The notes: a model not told the origin generated them from the sequence alone. Counted from the first letter of the stretch, positions 9,325 to 18,229 are shown. The stretch is DNA of 64,000 nt from Tessaracoccus aquimaris (GCF_001997345.1 NZ_CP019606.1:3596001-3660000); one strand, 5' to 3'. Made by a program: numbers and translations.

Positions 9325-10677
9325 ATGATCACTGCGTTCGGTTTCACTGTCGTGTTACTCGCACTTATCTTCCTCTTTTCCAAGGTGCGGAAGCACGGCC
9401 TGGGCGACTCACCACTGTGGTTTATTGCCTCCAGCCTCGTATTTGTCAACTTTGGGTTCCTCCTCACCCACTGCACAGCCAAGGGCGCCGGAGTTGCATG
9501 GACAGCAGATGGGCTTTTGGTTGTTTCCCTGGGCCTACTGAGTTTTATTAGCGGCGCGCTACTACGTAGCTCTCTCCCGCATCGCGCGCCACGGCTGGTC
9601 CGACCCGAACGTAGCGAGGTCAAGGAACCTGATCGGGCCCGACTGGTTGTTGTCGCGGGCCTAGTATTAGTTCCGGCTTGGCTCTATTTTGCGCTCTTGG
9701 GGTACGTTCCCCTGTTCGACGGGCTCGCAGCAGTCGCAGATCAAGGACTTGATGGACTCGGTCAACTCCAGGCCTCGAGGCTAAGTCGGGATGCGTACGC
9801 CTCAGCGAAGGGGGTCTACATTCCGTTTCAGGGTGTCCTGCAACTCGCCCGTAACCTCGGTGCTCCCATCGTGGCGGCATACGCTGCCGCACAGATGGCG
9901 CGCTCCGGGTTCTCGAAGACCAGCCTGGCGGTCCTGGCGTTCGCAACGGTGACCCTGCTGCTCGCGGGGCAGAGATGGCCCATGATCTACCTGGCGGTAG
10001 CAGTCATCGCTGCGATGTCCCTCTCCGGCATCGAGGTGCGACCAAAACGCTTCTTCCAGGTTGGCATTGGCGTCCTGATACTGGGTATCTCAGTGAGCGT
10101 TCTTCAGTCTCGGACTCGTTCTCAGGCCTCCTCGTGGCTTGATGCGTTCACCGACGCTTGGCAGAACCTTCTGGGGCGCATCTTTCTTGAGCAGAGCGCG
10201 ATACCAATCGCCAGTTATCAGTTCAAGCCCTTCGGCGCTGGAGAGTTACTGGGGCGGTCATACCTCGACTCCTTGCGAGCGTACGCCCCTGGTCCAGGGG
10301 AGAGCTTTCCCGTGGAGTTCTTCCGGGCCGTAACAGGCACAAGCACTGGCTACACAGCCCCGCCTGACTTCTACACCGAGGCGTACATCAACTTTGGATT
10401 GGTCGGAGTGATAATCATATCAGCCTTTTGGGGGATGGCCCTAGGGTCGCTGAAGAGTCGCACGTTCTCAACCTACGACACCCTGAACGTTGGATTGCAG
10501 GCAGGACTCGTCGCGATAGTATCGCAGAGTTGCTTCTCGGGTCCTGTCTTCACACTTTCAGGCTTCATCATTGTGTATGCAATCTCCCAAATCGTGAAAC
10601 TATTCACACTTTGCGGGGCACATTTTACGCCACGGCCCAATCGACCTTCTCTGAGGCTATTTCACAATGAAGGCTAG
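9325..10677 (+). CDS. Wzy-like polysaccharide repeat-unit polymerase
   Basis: A 450-residue hydrophobic protein with roughly ten to twelve membrane segments, starting with ITAFGFTVVLLALIFLF, and a large non-hydrophobic loop at about residues 265-340. This is the layout of O-antigen/oligosaccharide repeat-unit polymerases, which are recognised by topology and gene context more than by motifs. It would polymerise undecaprenyl-linked repeat units outside the membrane. It starts 3 bases after the ATP-grasp gene, and its last 11 bases overlap the flippase start, indicating translational coupling. The alternative, an O-antigen ligase, is less likely beside a flippase. Confidence 0.75.
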   Translation: MITAFGFTVVLLALIFLFSKVRKHGLGDSPLWFIASSLVFVNFGFLLTHCTAKGAGVAWTADGLLVVSLGLLSFISGALLRSSLPHRAPRLVRPERSEVKEPDRARLVVVAGLVLVPAWLYFALLGYVPLFDGLAAVADQGLDGLGQLQASRLSRDAYASAKGVYIPFQGVLQLARNLGAPIVAAYAAAQMARSGFSKTSLAVLAFATVTLLLAGQRWPMIYLAVAVIAAMSLSGIEVRPKRFFQVGIGVLILGISVSVLQSRTRSQASSWLDAFTDAWQNLLGRIFLEQSAIPIASYQFKPFGAGELLGRSYLDSLRAYAPGPGESFPVEFFRAVTGTSTGYTAPPDFYTEAYINFGLVGVIIISAFWGMALGSLKSRTFSTYDTLNVGLQAGLVAIVSQSCFSGPVFTLSGFIIVYAISQIVKLFTLCGAHFTPRPNRPSLRLFHNEG

Positions 10678-11504
10678 GTCTGAACGATCGTTCCGGAAGT
10701 CATTTGGCGTCTCGCTGGTCGGAAACTCGGCGGCGGCAGCACTCGGCGCTCTCGCTATCCTTCTGACGATCAGGCAACTGTCTCCGTCAGAGTGGGCGCC
10801 AGTCGCCTCTGTGATTGGAATGGGCCCGTCAATCGGTTTGGTCTTGAGCCTCGGCTCGGTTGGATACCAAACACGACGTATTTCGAGGGTGGTCAGCCAA
10901 CAACTGCGCGGACACCTTTATGCGACATTTGTGACCAGACGATTCGTCATCGGCGGGGCCGTCTTATGCATTGGCGGTCTGGCCGCAATTCGCTCTCCGC
11001 TTTCTTGCATCGTATTGCTCTTGGCCGGAAGCCGGTTTATTAGAGGCGGCGTGAGCGTTCGGATGTCCTGCGATCGTCGATTCTCCCAGATCGCGGCGCT
11101 TGCAGTGGGGGAAAAGCTGGTGATCGTTGTGTGGGTCGGATGCGCGAAGCTGTCGCAAACGGTTTCTTGGCTGTCACTTCCAATCGGCTACCTCGTATCG
11201 TACTGGTGCTACACCGCTGCCGCATTGGCGATTGAGAGACCTTGGAGTACTCGACGCTGGCTCTTCTTTGCCGCCAAGACTCCCGAGTTGCTCTGGTCTC
11301 GATCCGGCCGCTTCGGGATAGCATCTCTGACTGGACCACTCCAGCAGGCCGACGTAGCCATCCTCGGGTCGCTCACGGATGACTACCAGGCTGGTCTTCT
11401 CGGCTCGGGATCCCGCCTGACCAGTACGACAAACGTCATCGGCGGGTCGTTGGCTAGCGTCGTGATGCCGTACTTCGGACCACGACATGCCGAGAGCCTT
11501 ACCT
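10667..11504 (+). pseudogene. Wzx-like flippase truncated by ISL3 copy B
   Basis: About 279 native codons from ATG 10667, with hydrophobic segments typical of polysaccharide flippases (SLVGNSAAAALGALAILLTI; further segments near residues 90-125 and 160-195). The element at 11505 cuts the gene and adds WLFPIEGVGRGSGVAAG before a stop at 11557. Intact family members usually have 400-500 residues and 12-14 segments, so roughly a third is missing; no C-terminal remnant is seen in the window. Loss of the flippase should block export of the repeat unit unless another flippase substitutes. Confidence 0.8.
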
Positions 11505-12930
11505 GGCTCTTCCCAATTGAGGGTGTAGGTAGGGGTTCCGGCGTGGCGGCTGGATAGAGGGGTCGAGGCCTCCCGAAGATGGAAGTTCCTAAGCTGTCCA
11601 TCTGGAAGACCTCGACGTGTTCAACGCTACCTTCACCGCGCCTGATCTGACGACCTTCTGCCGCCTCGACGAGCTCGGGTTGGAGGTGACTGGCCAACAC
11701 GTGACCGCGCGCCGGGCGGTGCTGGAGTGCCGCGTCACGGATGCTGATGACTGGTGCCACAACTGTGGCGGGCGCGGTTTGGTGCGTGACACGGTAATCC
11801 GAGGCCTGGCTCACGAGCCCTTCGGTTGGAGACCCACTGTGCTGCGGGTGCGGCTGCGCAGGTACCGGTGTGTCGAATGCGGTCATGTGTGGCGCCAGAG
11901 CATGGACCGGGCCGCTGAACCGAGGGCTCGGCTGTCGCGGCGTGGGGTGCGGTGGGCGCTCGAAGCTATCGTGTGTCAGCACCTCACCGTGGCGAGGGTC
12001 GCCGAAGGGCTGGCGGTGGCGTGGGACACCGCCAACGATGCGATCATCGCCGAGGGTCGTCGGGTGTTGATCGATGATCCGTCCCGGTTCGACCAGGTCA
12101 CCGTGCTCGGGGTCGATGAGCATTGCTGGCGTCACACCCGTGCCGGGGACAAGTTCGTCACCGTGATCATCGACCTGACCCCGGTAGCGGCTGGGACTGG
12201 CCCGGCACGGCTGCTCGACATGGTCGAGGGCCGCTCGAAACAGGTGTTCAAACGCTGGCTCGCTGCCCGTCCAGCCGCCTGGCGGGCCGGCGTGGAAGTC
12301 GTGGCGATGGACGGGTTCACCGGCTTCAAAACCGCCGCCGCCGAGGAACTCCCCGACGCAGCTGCGGTGATGGACCCGTTCCACGTCGTGCGCCTGGCCG
12401 GGGAGGCTGTCGACAAATGCCGCCAACGCGTCCAACAAGCCACCATGGGGCATCGAGGCCGCCGCGGGGACCCGCTCTATCAAGCCCGCCGCACCCTACT
12501 CACCGGCGCCGATCTACTCACCGACAAACAAGTCACACGGCTCGAAGACCTGTTCGGCGACCAGAACCACGTCGAGGTCGAAGCCACGTGGGGCATCTAC
12601 CAGCGCCTCGTCCAGGCCTACCGCTGCAAAGACCGCACACTCGGCCGCCACCTCATGGCCAGCGTGATCGATGCGATCGCCACCGGCGTCCCCGCTGAGC
12701 TGACTGAACTGGTCCGCCTGGGTCACACCCTGAAACGCCGCGCGATCGATGTGTTGAACTTCTTCGACCGGCCCGGCACCAGCAATGGTCCCACAGAAGC
12801 CCTCAACGGCCGCCTCGAACACCTCCGCGGCTCCGCTCTCGGGTTCCGCAACCTGACCCACTACATCGCCCGCTGCCTCCTCGAAGCCGGCGGATTCAGA
12901 CCCCGCCTACACCCTCAAATCGGATGAGCC
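11505..12930 (+). mobile_element. ISL3-family insertion sequence, copy B (1426 bp)
   Basis: Same element and orientation as the copy at 5276-6701, at an offset of exactly 6229 bases. The left flank (ccttacct) and right flank (atataacg) are not direct repeats. The right flank is the reverse complement of the one right of copy A, and the two right flanks continue into the two halves of a single acetyltransferase gene. Confidence 0.93.
11617..12927 (+). CDS. ISL3-family transposase, copy B
   Basis: A 436-residue transposase with the same residue sequence as copy A: zinc-finger Cys pairs near 47-50 and 85-88, catalytic Asp167, Asp232 and Glu394. GTG start at 11617. It is intact, so the strain probably can still mobilise this element. 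Confidence 0.95.
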   Translation: MFNATFTAPDLTTFCRLDELGLEVTGQHVTARRAVLECRVTDADDWCHNCGGRGLVRDTVIRGLAHEPFGWRPTVLRVRLRRYRCVECGHVWRQSMDRAAEPRARLSRRGVRWALEAIVCQHLTVARVAEGLAVAWDTANDAIIAEGRRVLIDDPSRFDQVTVLGVDEHCWRHTRAGDKFVTVIIDLTPVAAGTGPARLLDMVEGRSKQVFKRWLAARPAAWRAGVEVVAMDGFTGFKTAAAEELPDAAAVMDPFHVVRLAGEAVDKCRQRVQQATMGHRGRRGDPLYQARRTLLTGADLLTDKQVTRLEDLFGDQNHVEVEATWGIYQRLVQAYRCKDRTLGRHLMASVIDAIATGVPAELTELVRLGHTLKRRAIDVLNFFDRPGTSNGPTEALNGRLEHLRGSALGFRNLTHYIARCLLEAGGFRPRLHPQIG

Positions 12931-12938
12931 ATATAACG
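12931..12938 (+). repeat. 8-bp ISL3 target copy (atataacg), right of copy B
   Basis: The octamer abuts the right end of copy B and is the inverted counterpart of 6702-6709. Read on the minus strand it belongs to codons Val-Ile of the acetyltransferase. Confidence 0.85.
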
Positions 12939-13303
12939 GCTCGCGCGCTCACAACGGTGCCCTCGGCTATTCGAGAGTTTCTGCCAATCGTCGCGGATGG
13001 GTGAATGGCCGTGAAGGCGCGCATGCCCGCGGACTCCAGTTGTTCAGCCAATCTGTGTCGGATGTCGGGTGATCCGATGGCCAGCACGAAGGACTTGTCC
13101 GAATCTGCAGCGATCCAGTCGTTCACTGTGCCGAGGTAGCGGGTGTCGCGCGCAGCCAATCTAGCCAGGTTGTCCACTGACGGTGCATCATCCACCACAC
13201 CTACCACTTCAGGCCCCCGGCCAGCCCTAAGCATTGCTTCGAGTGTGTCCAGCGTTTCTCTGCCGAATCCCGACGCTCCGACGACGACGACCTTCTCAGG
13301 CAT
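12931..13303 (-). pseudogene. PglD/NeuD-like sugar acetyltransferase, N-terminal half
   Basis: The ATG at 13301-13303 (MPEKVVVVGASGFGRE) begins the Rossmann-like nucleotide-sugar binding domain of PglD/NeuD enzymes; GGAG lies 10 bases upstream and the start overlaps the end of the sugar-transferase gene by 8 bases. The domain continues through GVVDDAPSVDN and AIGSPDIRHRL into the first hexapeptide repeats (IHPSATIGRNSRIAEGTVVS), then meets the IS right end and reads 11 foreign residues to a stop at 12896. It would acetylate the 4-amino sugar made by the neighbouring aminotransferase, using acetyl-CoA. The missing half is at 6702-6978 on the other strand. Confidence 0.9.
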
Positions 13304-13922
13304 CGCGGGGGTCTCCGGGGTGGGTGCCGTGAAACTCGACCATGGTTGGAAGCGGGCCATTGCCGATTCCTTGTCGTCGTGTCACCGTCGCCACAGTGGC
13401 AAGAAGAATGCAGAGGTCAAGGCTCATACTTCGCCGCTCCACGTACTCCACGTCGAGACGGAGCTTCGTCTCCCACGGCAGGGCATTGCGCCCTCGAGTC
13501 TGTGCGAGCCCTGTGATGCCCGGCCGTACCTCGTGTCGTCTAGCCTGTTCGGGCGTGTAGCGAGAGAGATACTTCTCGAGAAGGGGCCGGGGGCCAACCA
13601 GGCTCATGTCGCCCTTCAGCACGTTCCAGAGCGTGGGTAGCTCGTCGAGACTCGTGGATCTGAGAAGGCGTCCGCAACGTGTCAGACGTTGTTCGTCTGT
13701 GACCAGAGACGCGGTGGGTTCCCTCATAGTGCGGAACTTTGTGAGTCTGAATATGCGCCCGTCTTTGCCCGGGCGGTCCTGTCGGAAGAGAACCGGTCGG
13801 CCGAAGTTCATGAGGACCACTAGCGCGGTCAATGCTTGGAGTGGGGCGGTGGCGACTATGCCTACCGCGCTCGTGACGATATCCACGATTCGTTTGACCA
13901 TGTCATACCGCCGCTTAGTCAT
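13296..13922 (-). CDS. PglC-type initiating phosphoglycosyl transferase
   Basis: A 208-residue monotopic membrane enzyme: basic N-terminus, one hydrophobic re-entrant segment (VDIVTSAVGIVATAPLQALT, about residues 13-32), then the conserved catalytic core FRQDRPG, KFRTM, STSLDELPTLWNVLKGDMS, GPRPLL and RPGITGLAQ. The Asp-Glu pair in SLDELP is the catalytic dyad. Small PglC-like enzymes transfer a phospho-sugar, classically di-N-acetylbacillosamine phosphate, from UDP-sugar to undecaprenyl phosphate and so start repeat-unit assembly. GGAG lies 8 bases before the ATG. Its start overlaps the aminotransferase stop (ATGACTAA) and its end overlaps the acetyltransferase start, so the three genes form one coupled operon. 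Confidence 0.92.
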   Translation of the reverse strand: MTKRRYDMVKRIVDIVTSAVGIVATAPLQALTALVVLMNFGRPVLFRQDRPGKDGRIFRLTKFRTMREPTASLVTDEQRLTRCGRLLRSTSLDELPTLWNVLKGDMSLVGPRPLLEKYLSRYTPEQARRHEVRPGITGLAQTRGRNALPWETKLRLDVEYVERRSMSLDLCILLATVATVTRRQGIGNGPLPTMVEFHGTHPGDPRDA

Positions 13923-15077
13923 GGCATGGCTCCGGTACCCGACTCAGGAATGTGGACAAGTTGGTGCCCACGCGCTCAATCTGTGCTGCGGTCAGCACTG
14001 AGCCGCTGGGCAGGGAGAGTCCCGTGAGGAAGAGTCGCTCGCTCGTCCCATCAGTGAAAGAGCGTCGCGTCGCGAACACTGGCTGTAGGTGCATTGGCTT
14101 CCAGAGCGGGCGGGATTCAATTCCTGCGTCATCGAGGTGCGCGCGAAGGTCTGCGGCGGTGAAGCCTGCGAGCGAAGGATCGACAAGGATGGATGTGAGC
14201 CAGAAGTTGTCCTGGGTGTCCCCACCAGCGAGCCCCGCGGTTCGCCGAACATCTGAATGCCAGGAATGCCCCGGAACAAGGCGCTGTACGTCCGGCGGTG
14301 CGAGCGGCGGCGCTCGATCATGTCGTCGAGGCGTGCAAGTTGCGCGCGCCCCAGGGCGGCCAGGATGTTGGACATGCGGTAGTTGTAGCCAACGTCAGTG
14401 TGCTCGTAATGCACGACGGGCTGTCGGGCTTGCGTGGCCAGGTAGCGTGCCCGCTTCGCTACGGCCTCGTCATCGGTCAGCAGGGCGCCGCCGCCTGATG
14501 TGGTCATGATCTTGTTCCCGTTGAAGGAGACCGCGGCAGCATGACCAAAGGCGCCGGAGGATCGGCCGTTTCGCGTCGCTCCCAGGGATTCGGCGGCGTC
14601 TGCGATGACCGGGACTCCATGAGCGTCGGCGATTGCCGCGATGCGCTCGTGATCCGCGACCTTGCCCAGCAGGTCGACCGGCACCACCGCTTTGACCGAC
14701 CTGCCCTCCTGGCCGAGGACAGTGAGGGCCTCCTGCAGCAGCAGAGGGTTCATGTTGCCCGACTCGTCGGCGTCAATGAACACCGGCTCGGCGCCCGTGT
14801 ACACGATGGCGTTGGCCGTCGCGGCGAAGGTCATGCTCGAACAGAGCACGAGGTCGCCGCGCCCAACCCCGACTGACAGCAGCGCCAGGTGGAGGGCGGC
14901 CGTGCCGGAAGACAGGGCAACGGCGTGACGTCGTCCCGTGTACTCCGCCAATTCCGCCTCGAAGGCGTCCACCTCCGGCCCGACAGGCGCAATCCAGCCT
15001 GTGCGAATGGCGCGGACAAGGGCCTCTTCCTCTAGAAGTGTTATGTCCGGGGACGATAGGTAGATTCGGCCGTTCAC
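13915..15077 (-). CDS. DegT/DnrJ/EryC1/StrS-family sugar aminotransferase (apparent frameshift)
   Basis: PLP enzyme starting at ATG 15075-15077 (MNGRIYLSSPDIT). Seen motifs: GRRHAVALSSGTAALHLAL, ADAAESLGA and SFNGNKIMTTSGGGAL, whose Lys in GNKIMT is the Schiff-base residue. The frame breaks at the C run 14220-14223 (plus strand). Adding one base continues with GDTQDNFWLTSILVD, ESRPLWKPMHLQPVF and FLTGLSLPSGS, the standard family C-terminus, to a stop at 13915-13917 that overlaps the next gene. The restored protein is 387 residues. It would aminate C4 of the UDP-4-keto-6-deoxy sugar made by the dehydratase (PglE/WbpE-type role). The divergent start faces the chain-length/kinase gene. Confidence 0.88.
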
Positions 15078-15322
15078 GCATTCACCTCAGTGTGTGACAT
15101 TGGACCGAACTCTGCGTCGGTTCAGGGTTGACAATATCGACGCTCTGCGGGCGCTCTGGGGGAGGTCACCCTAAAGGGTAACGAACTGTATTCACAAGGG
15201 CATTTGTTGCGCTTGGCGACTCGGGAGGGCGTCCTGGTGCACGCCGCGTCACTGTTCTGGGGGTGGTGATTCCGCCGACAAGAGGCTTTGTAGAGTAACC
15301 CCAACTGAACAGAAAGTTGGGC
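15078..15322. promoter_or_regulatory. Divergent promoter region of the polysaccharide locus
   Basis: This 245-base gap separates the leftward aminotransferase operon from the rightward chain-length/kinase gene and is the natural site for both promoters. TTGACA occurs at 15128-15133, but I cannot pair it with a clear -10 box, and no operator is evident. It is the ancestral promoter region for the operon whose distal part has been inverted. Confidence 0.45.
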
Positions 15323-15442
15323 ATGGAACTCTCGGACTATCTTCGGGTCCTGCGCAAGTATTGGCGAAGTGTCCTTGGCATTGTGTTGTCTGCAGTGTTT
15401 GCGAGTGCAGTGCTGATGATGCTGACCATTCCGACGTATACC
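15323..15442 (+). pseudogene. Wzz/BY-kinase gene, N-terminal fragment
   Basis: Forty native codons from ATG 15323 (MELSDYLRVLRKYWRSVLG) encode the cytoplasmic start and first membrane segment of a Wzz-type chain-length determinant, ending IPTYT at the IS boundary; the frame stops in the IS at 15478. The sequence resumes at 16931 as SSASLFLSIRSAGTVGELQ. Removing the IS and one octamer gives a 472-residue protein without a frameshift. Confidence 0.9.
15435..15442 (+). repeat. Target-site duplication, left copy (cgtatacc)
   Basis: Perfect 8-bp direct repeat with 16923-16930, flanking the third ISL3 element; 8 bp is the length typical of this family. Confidence 0.95.
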
Positions 15443-16922
15443 GGCTCTTCGGACTTGAGCGTGGGGTCAGAGGCGTAGACCGCCGCCGATGAGGAGCATT
15501 CTGAGGCGGTAGTTGTCGGGGTTACGGAACCCTCTGGCGACGCGGCGGGCGAGTTCGATCAAGCCATTGATCGCTTCGGTGCCGCCGTTGTTGGCGCCGC
15601 CGGTGGTGAAGTAGCCCAGGAACGCGTCTCTCCATCGGTTGAGGGTGCGGCCCAGGCGGGCGATCTCCGGGATCGGACACGTCGGGAACGAGGCGAGGAC
15701 CTTCTCCGCTACCCGACGCCCGTCAGCAGGACTCGACTGGTGATAGACCGAACGCAGGTGCTGGGCGCAGTGCCAGGCGACCTCGACTTCGACGTGACGG
15801 TCCTCGACGGTGAACGCCGCCTCGAGCCGGGTCTTCTGCCGGTCGGTGAGATGCTCCTTCCCGGCACGCAGGACGTTGCGGATCCGATACAGCGGATCAT
15901 CTCTGCGGCCGCGGTGGCCGTGGATGTCTTGCTGGACCCGGCGGCGGACCTCATCAACGGCAGCCGTGGCGAGCTTGACGACGTGGAACGCGTCGAGCAC
16001 CGCGACGGCGTCCTCCAACTGGTCGTCGATCGCATTCTTGTAACCGTGGAACGGGTCCAGCGTGGCGATCTCAACACCCTTGCGGAACACGTCGCCGCGG
16101 TCACGCAGCCACGACGTGTAGATCTCGCCGGAGCGGCCCGGGACCAGATCCAGGAGCCGGGCTCGGACTCGTCCGTCCTTGTCACGTGTCAGATCGACCA
16201 TGCCGGTGAACTCCTTCGGGCCGCGGCCGCCGAGCTCGACGGGCTTGGTGGAGACGTGATGCCAGATGTGTTCGTCGACGCCCAGCGAGGTGACACCGGC
16301 GAACCGGGTCTCGTCGTCGGCGGCAGTCTCAAGGACCGGCTTGACGGCCCGCCACAGCGTCTTCCAGGTGCAGCCGAGCTGCCGAGCCAGACCCTGAACA
16401 GAGGCGTTCTCCCGCCGCATCTGCCCGATCGCCCACGACGTCGCGCGTCTGGTGAGCAGCGCTCTGGGTCGCGCCACGTCGGGGTCTTGTTCCATGAACG
16501 AGGTCACCGGACACGACGGTTCGGGACACAGCCAGCGTCGTTTCCGCCACCACAACCTCACCGGCGCCGTGAAACACGGCGCGTCGATCAACTCGACCCG
16601 CTGCCGGCCATGCGCATGCGCGATCACCCCGCAGGCGGGGCAACCCATCACCTGGTCGGCGCTGGACTCGACCTCAATCCTGAGCCCCGCCTCGTCGCGG
16701 GCGACGCCAACCACATGCAGCCCCGGCAACCCGACCAGAAGATCACAGCGCTGGCAGTAGCCGCCCGCGGCACGGCAGCAGGAAGTAGGATCGGGCATCG
16801 TCGAGGTCCTTGAAGATCAGGTGGTGTGGTAACCCCGATTCTTGAGGGCCTCGACCCCCTTCACCCCGCCGACACGCCCGCCATCCGATCCCCGCTCACC
16901 CCACGCTCAGGTCCGAAGAGCC
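15443..16922 (-). mobile_element. ISL3-family insertion sequence, second type (1480 bp)
   Basis: The ends are near-perfect inverted repeats: the left end begins GGCTCTTCGGACTTGAGCG and the right end, read inward, begins GGCTCTTCGGACCTGAGCG, with one mismatch in the first 24 bases. An exact cgtatacc duplication lies on both sides, so this is a clean single insertion. The element is a different ISL3 type from copies A and B although all three start GGCTC. The transposase is on the minus strand; its stop codon is immediately inside the left repeat. Confidence 0.96.
15467..16798 (-). CDS. ISL3-family transposase (second type)
   Basis: A 443-residue transposase. The N-terminus carries CCRAAGGYCQRC and the zinc-finger pairs CPAC (53-56) and CPEPSC (91-96); the DDE core shows Asp175 (SLGVDEHIW), an Asp in ATLDPFHGYK and a Glu in NGGTEAING, followed by the conserved ARRVARGFRNPDNYRLR tail. 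It appears intact. It is related to copies A and B only at family level. Confidence 0.95.
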   Translation of the reverse strand: MPDPTSCCRAAGGYCQRCDLLVGLPGLHVVGVARDEAGLRIEVESSADQVMGCPACGVIAHAHGRQRVELIDAPCFTAPVRLWWRKRRWLCPEPSCPVTSFMEQDPDVARPRALLTRRATSWAIGQMRRENASVQGLARQLGCTWKTLWRAVKPVLETAADDETRFAGVTSLGVDEHIWHHVSTKPVELGGRGPKEFTGMVDLTRDKDGRVRARLLDLVPGRSGEIYTSWLRDRGDVFRKGVEIATLDPFHGYKNAIDDQLEDAVAVLDAFHVVKLATAAVDEVRRRVQQDIHGHRGRRDDPLYRIRNVLRAGKEHLTDRQKTRLEAAFTVEDRHVEVEVAWHCAQHLRSVYHQSSPADGRRVAEKVLASFPTCPIPEIARLGRTLNRWRDAFLGYFTTGGANNGGTEAINGLIELARRVARGFRNPDNYRLRMLLIGGGLRL

Positions 16923-16930
16923 CGTATACC
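16923..16930 (+). repeat. Target-site duplication, right copy (cgtatacc)
   Basis: Exact partner of 15435-15442. The codons here (Thr-Tyr-Thr when joined to the left fragment) restore the frame of the interrupted gene. Confidence 0.95.
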
Positions 16931-18229
16931 TCGTCGGCGTCGCTGTTCCTGTCGATTCGTTCTGCAGGAACGGTCGGGGAGTTGCAGGCGGGGTCGAACT
17001 ATGCCGCGAACCAGGTCCAGTCGTTCGCCAAGGTGGCGAAGAGCGGCTTTGTACTCACTCCCGTCATTGAGGACCTTCAACTCTCCGTGACGCCCGAACA
17101 ACTGGCGCGACGCGTGGCGGTCACCATTCCGGCTCAGACCGCGACCATGGACCTTGCTGTGACCGCCGACTCGCCGGAGGAGGCGGCTCGAATCGCTCAC
17201 GCGATCACTGAACGGCTCATTGTCGCGGTAGACGAGTTGTCGCCGCCTGGGGCCGACGGGCAGAAGCCCGTTGTGGCGACCGTCATTCGTCAACCGCTGG
17301 TGCCGACGGCCCCGACCAGTCCCAAGCCCCTCCAGAATCTTGCGATCGGTGGCCTGGTCGGCCTCCTGCTTGGCGCGGGGCAGGCACTGCTTCGGGACGT
17401 TCTCAACACGGTGGTGCGCTCTCGGCGCGACATCGAGCAGGTGAGCGACCAGGCGATCCTCGGTGCGATCCCGCTCGACGAGAGCGGGGACGTGCTCGTC
17501 CTCAACTCCGACCCGCACGGGTTGCGGGCGGAGGCGTACCGGAGCATGCGGACCAACCTGCAGTTCCTGGCACTCGACAAGGGCGGGCGGTCCATCGTCG
17601 TCACGTCCAGCGTTCCTGGGGAGGGGAAGACCAGCACGGCCATCAACCTTGCCGCGACCCTTGCCGCTGCCGGGGAGAAGGTGCTGCTCATCGACGCGGA
17701 CCTCAGGCGGCCGCGGGTGGCCGCGCAACTCCAGTTGGAGGGCGCCGTCGGGCTGACTACTGTGTTGATCGGCGATGCGCGACTCGGGGATGTGGTGCAG
17801 CCGTACGGTCGCACGCCGCTGGACGTGCTCACCGCCGGTCGCGTGCCGCCTAACCCCGCCGAGTTGCTTGGTCATACGCGCATGAGGGCGCTCCTCGAGG
17901 ACGCGTCAAAGCTCTACGACACCGTGATCATCGACTCGCCGCCGTTGCTGCCGGTCACTGACGCCGCCGTCCTGGCGGGAGAGACCGCCGGTGTGCTTGT
18001 CGTCGTGGGCAGTGGGATCGTGAGGCGGCCCGAGTTGACGGCCTCGCTTGAGGTTCTTGAGCGCGTCGAGGCAAGGGTTCTGGGGCTCGTCTTCAACAGG
18101 GTTAAGCGCAGCGAGGGTGAGGCCTACGGATATCGGCACTCCTACTACAGCGACCACCCGAGGGCGGCGCCGAAGAAGGGTGATCGCAAGTCCAAGAAGC
18201 GCCGAGCGCGGGCAGAGGTGGCTGCGTGA
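16923..18229 (+). pseudogene. Wzz/BY-kinase gene, main part with kinase domain
   Basis: The remaining 432 codons encode the extracellular Wzz domain, a second membrane segment (LAIGGLVGLLLGAGQAL) and a complete bacterial tyrosine kinase domain: Walker A SVPGEGKTSTAINLA, A' VLLIDADLRRP and Walker B TVIIDSPPLLPV. The C-terminus has YGYRHSYYSDH, a small Tyr cluster for autophosphorylation. Such proteins control polysaccharide chain length and export. Without the first membrane segment the Wzz topology is broken; a frame from 16826 inside the IS could still express the kinase. The LMW phosphatase start overlaps its stop. Confidence 0.9.

Noticed and set aside
5276..12930. Composite transposon carrying the glycosyltransferase to flippase block
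   Set aside because: No matching target duplication flanks the pair on the outside (cattaagc against atataacg), and the split acetyltransferase shows that both right ends attacked one target. The block is inverted chromosome, not a mobilised cargo.
16826..16930. A new N-terminus for the tyrosine kinase from 16826
   Set aside because: The first 33 or so codons are IS DNA read out of context. The native protein joins 15442 to 16931.
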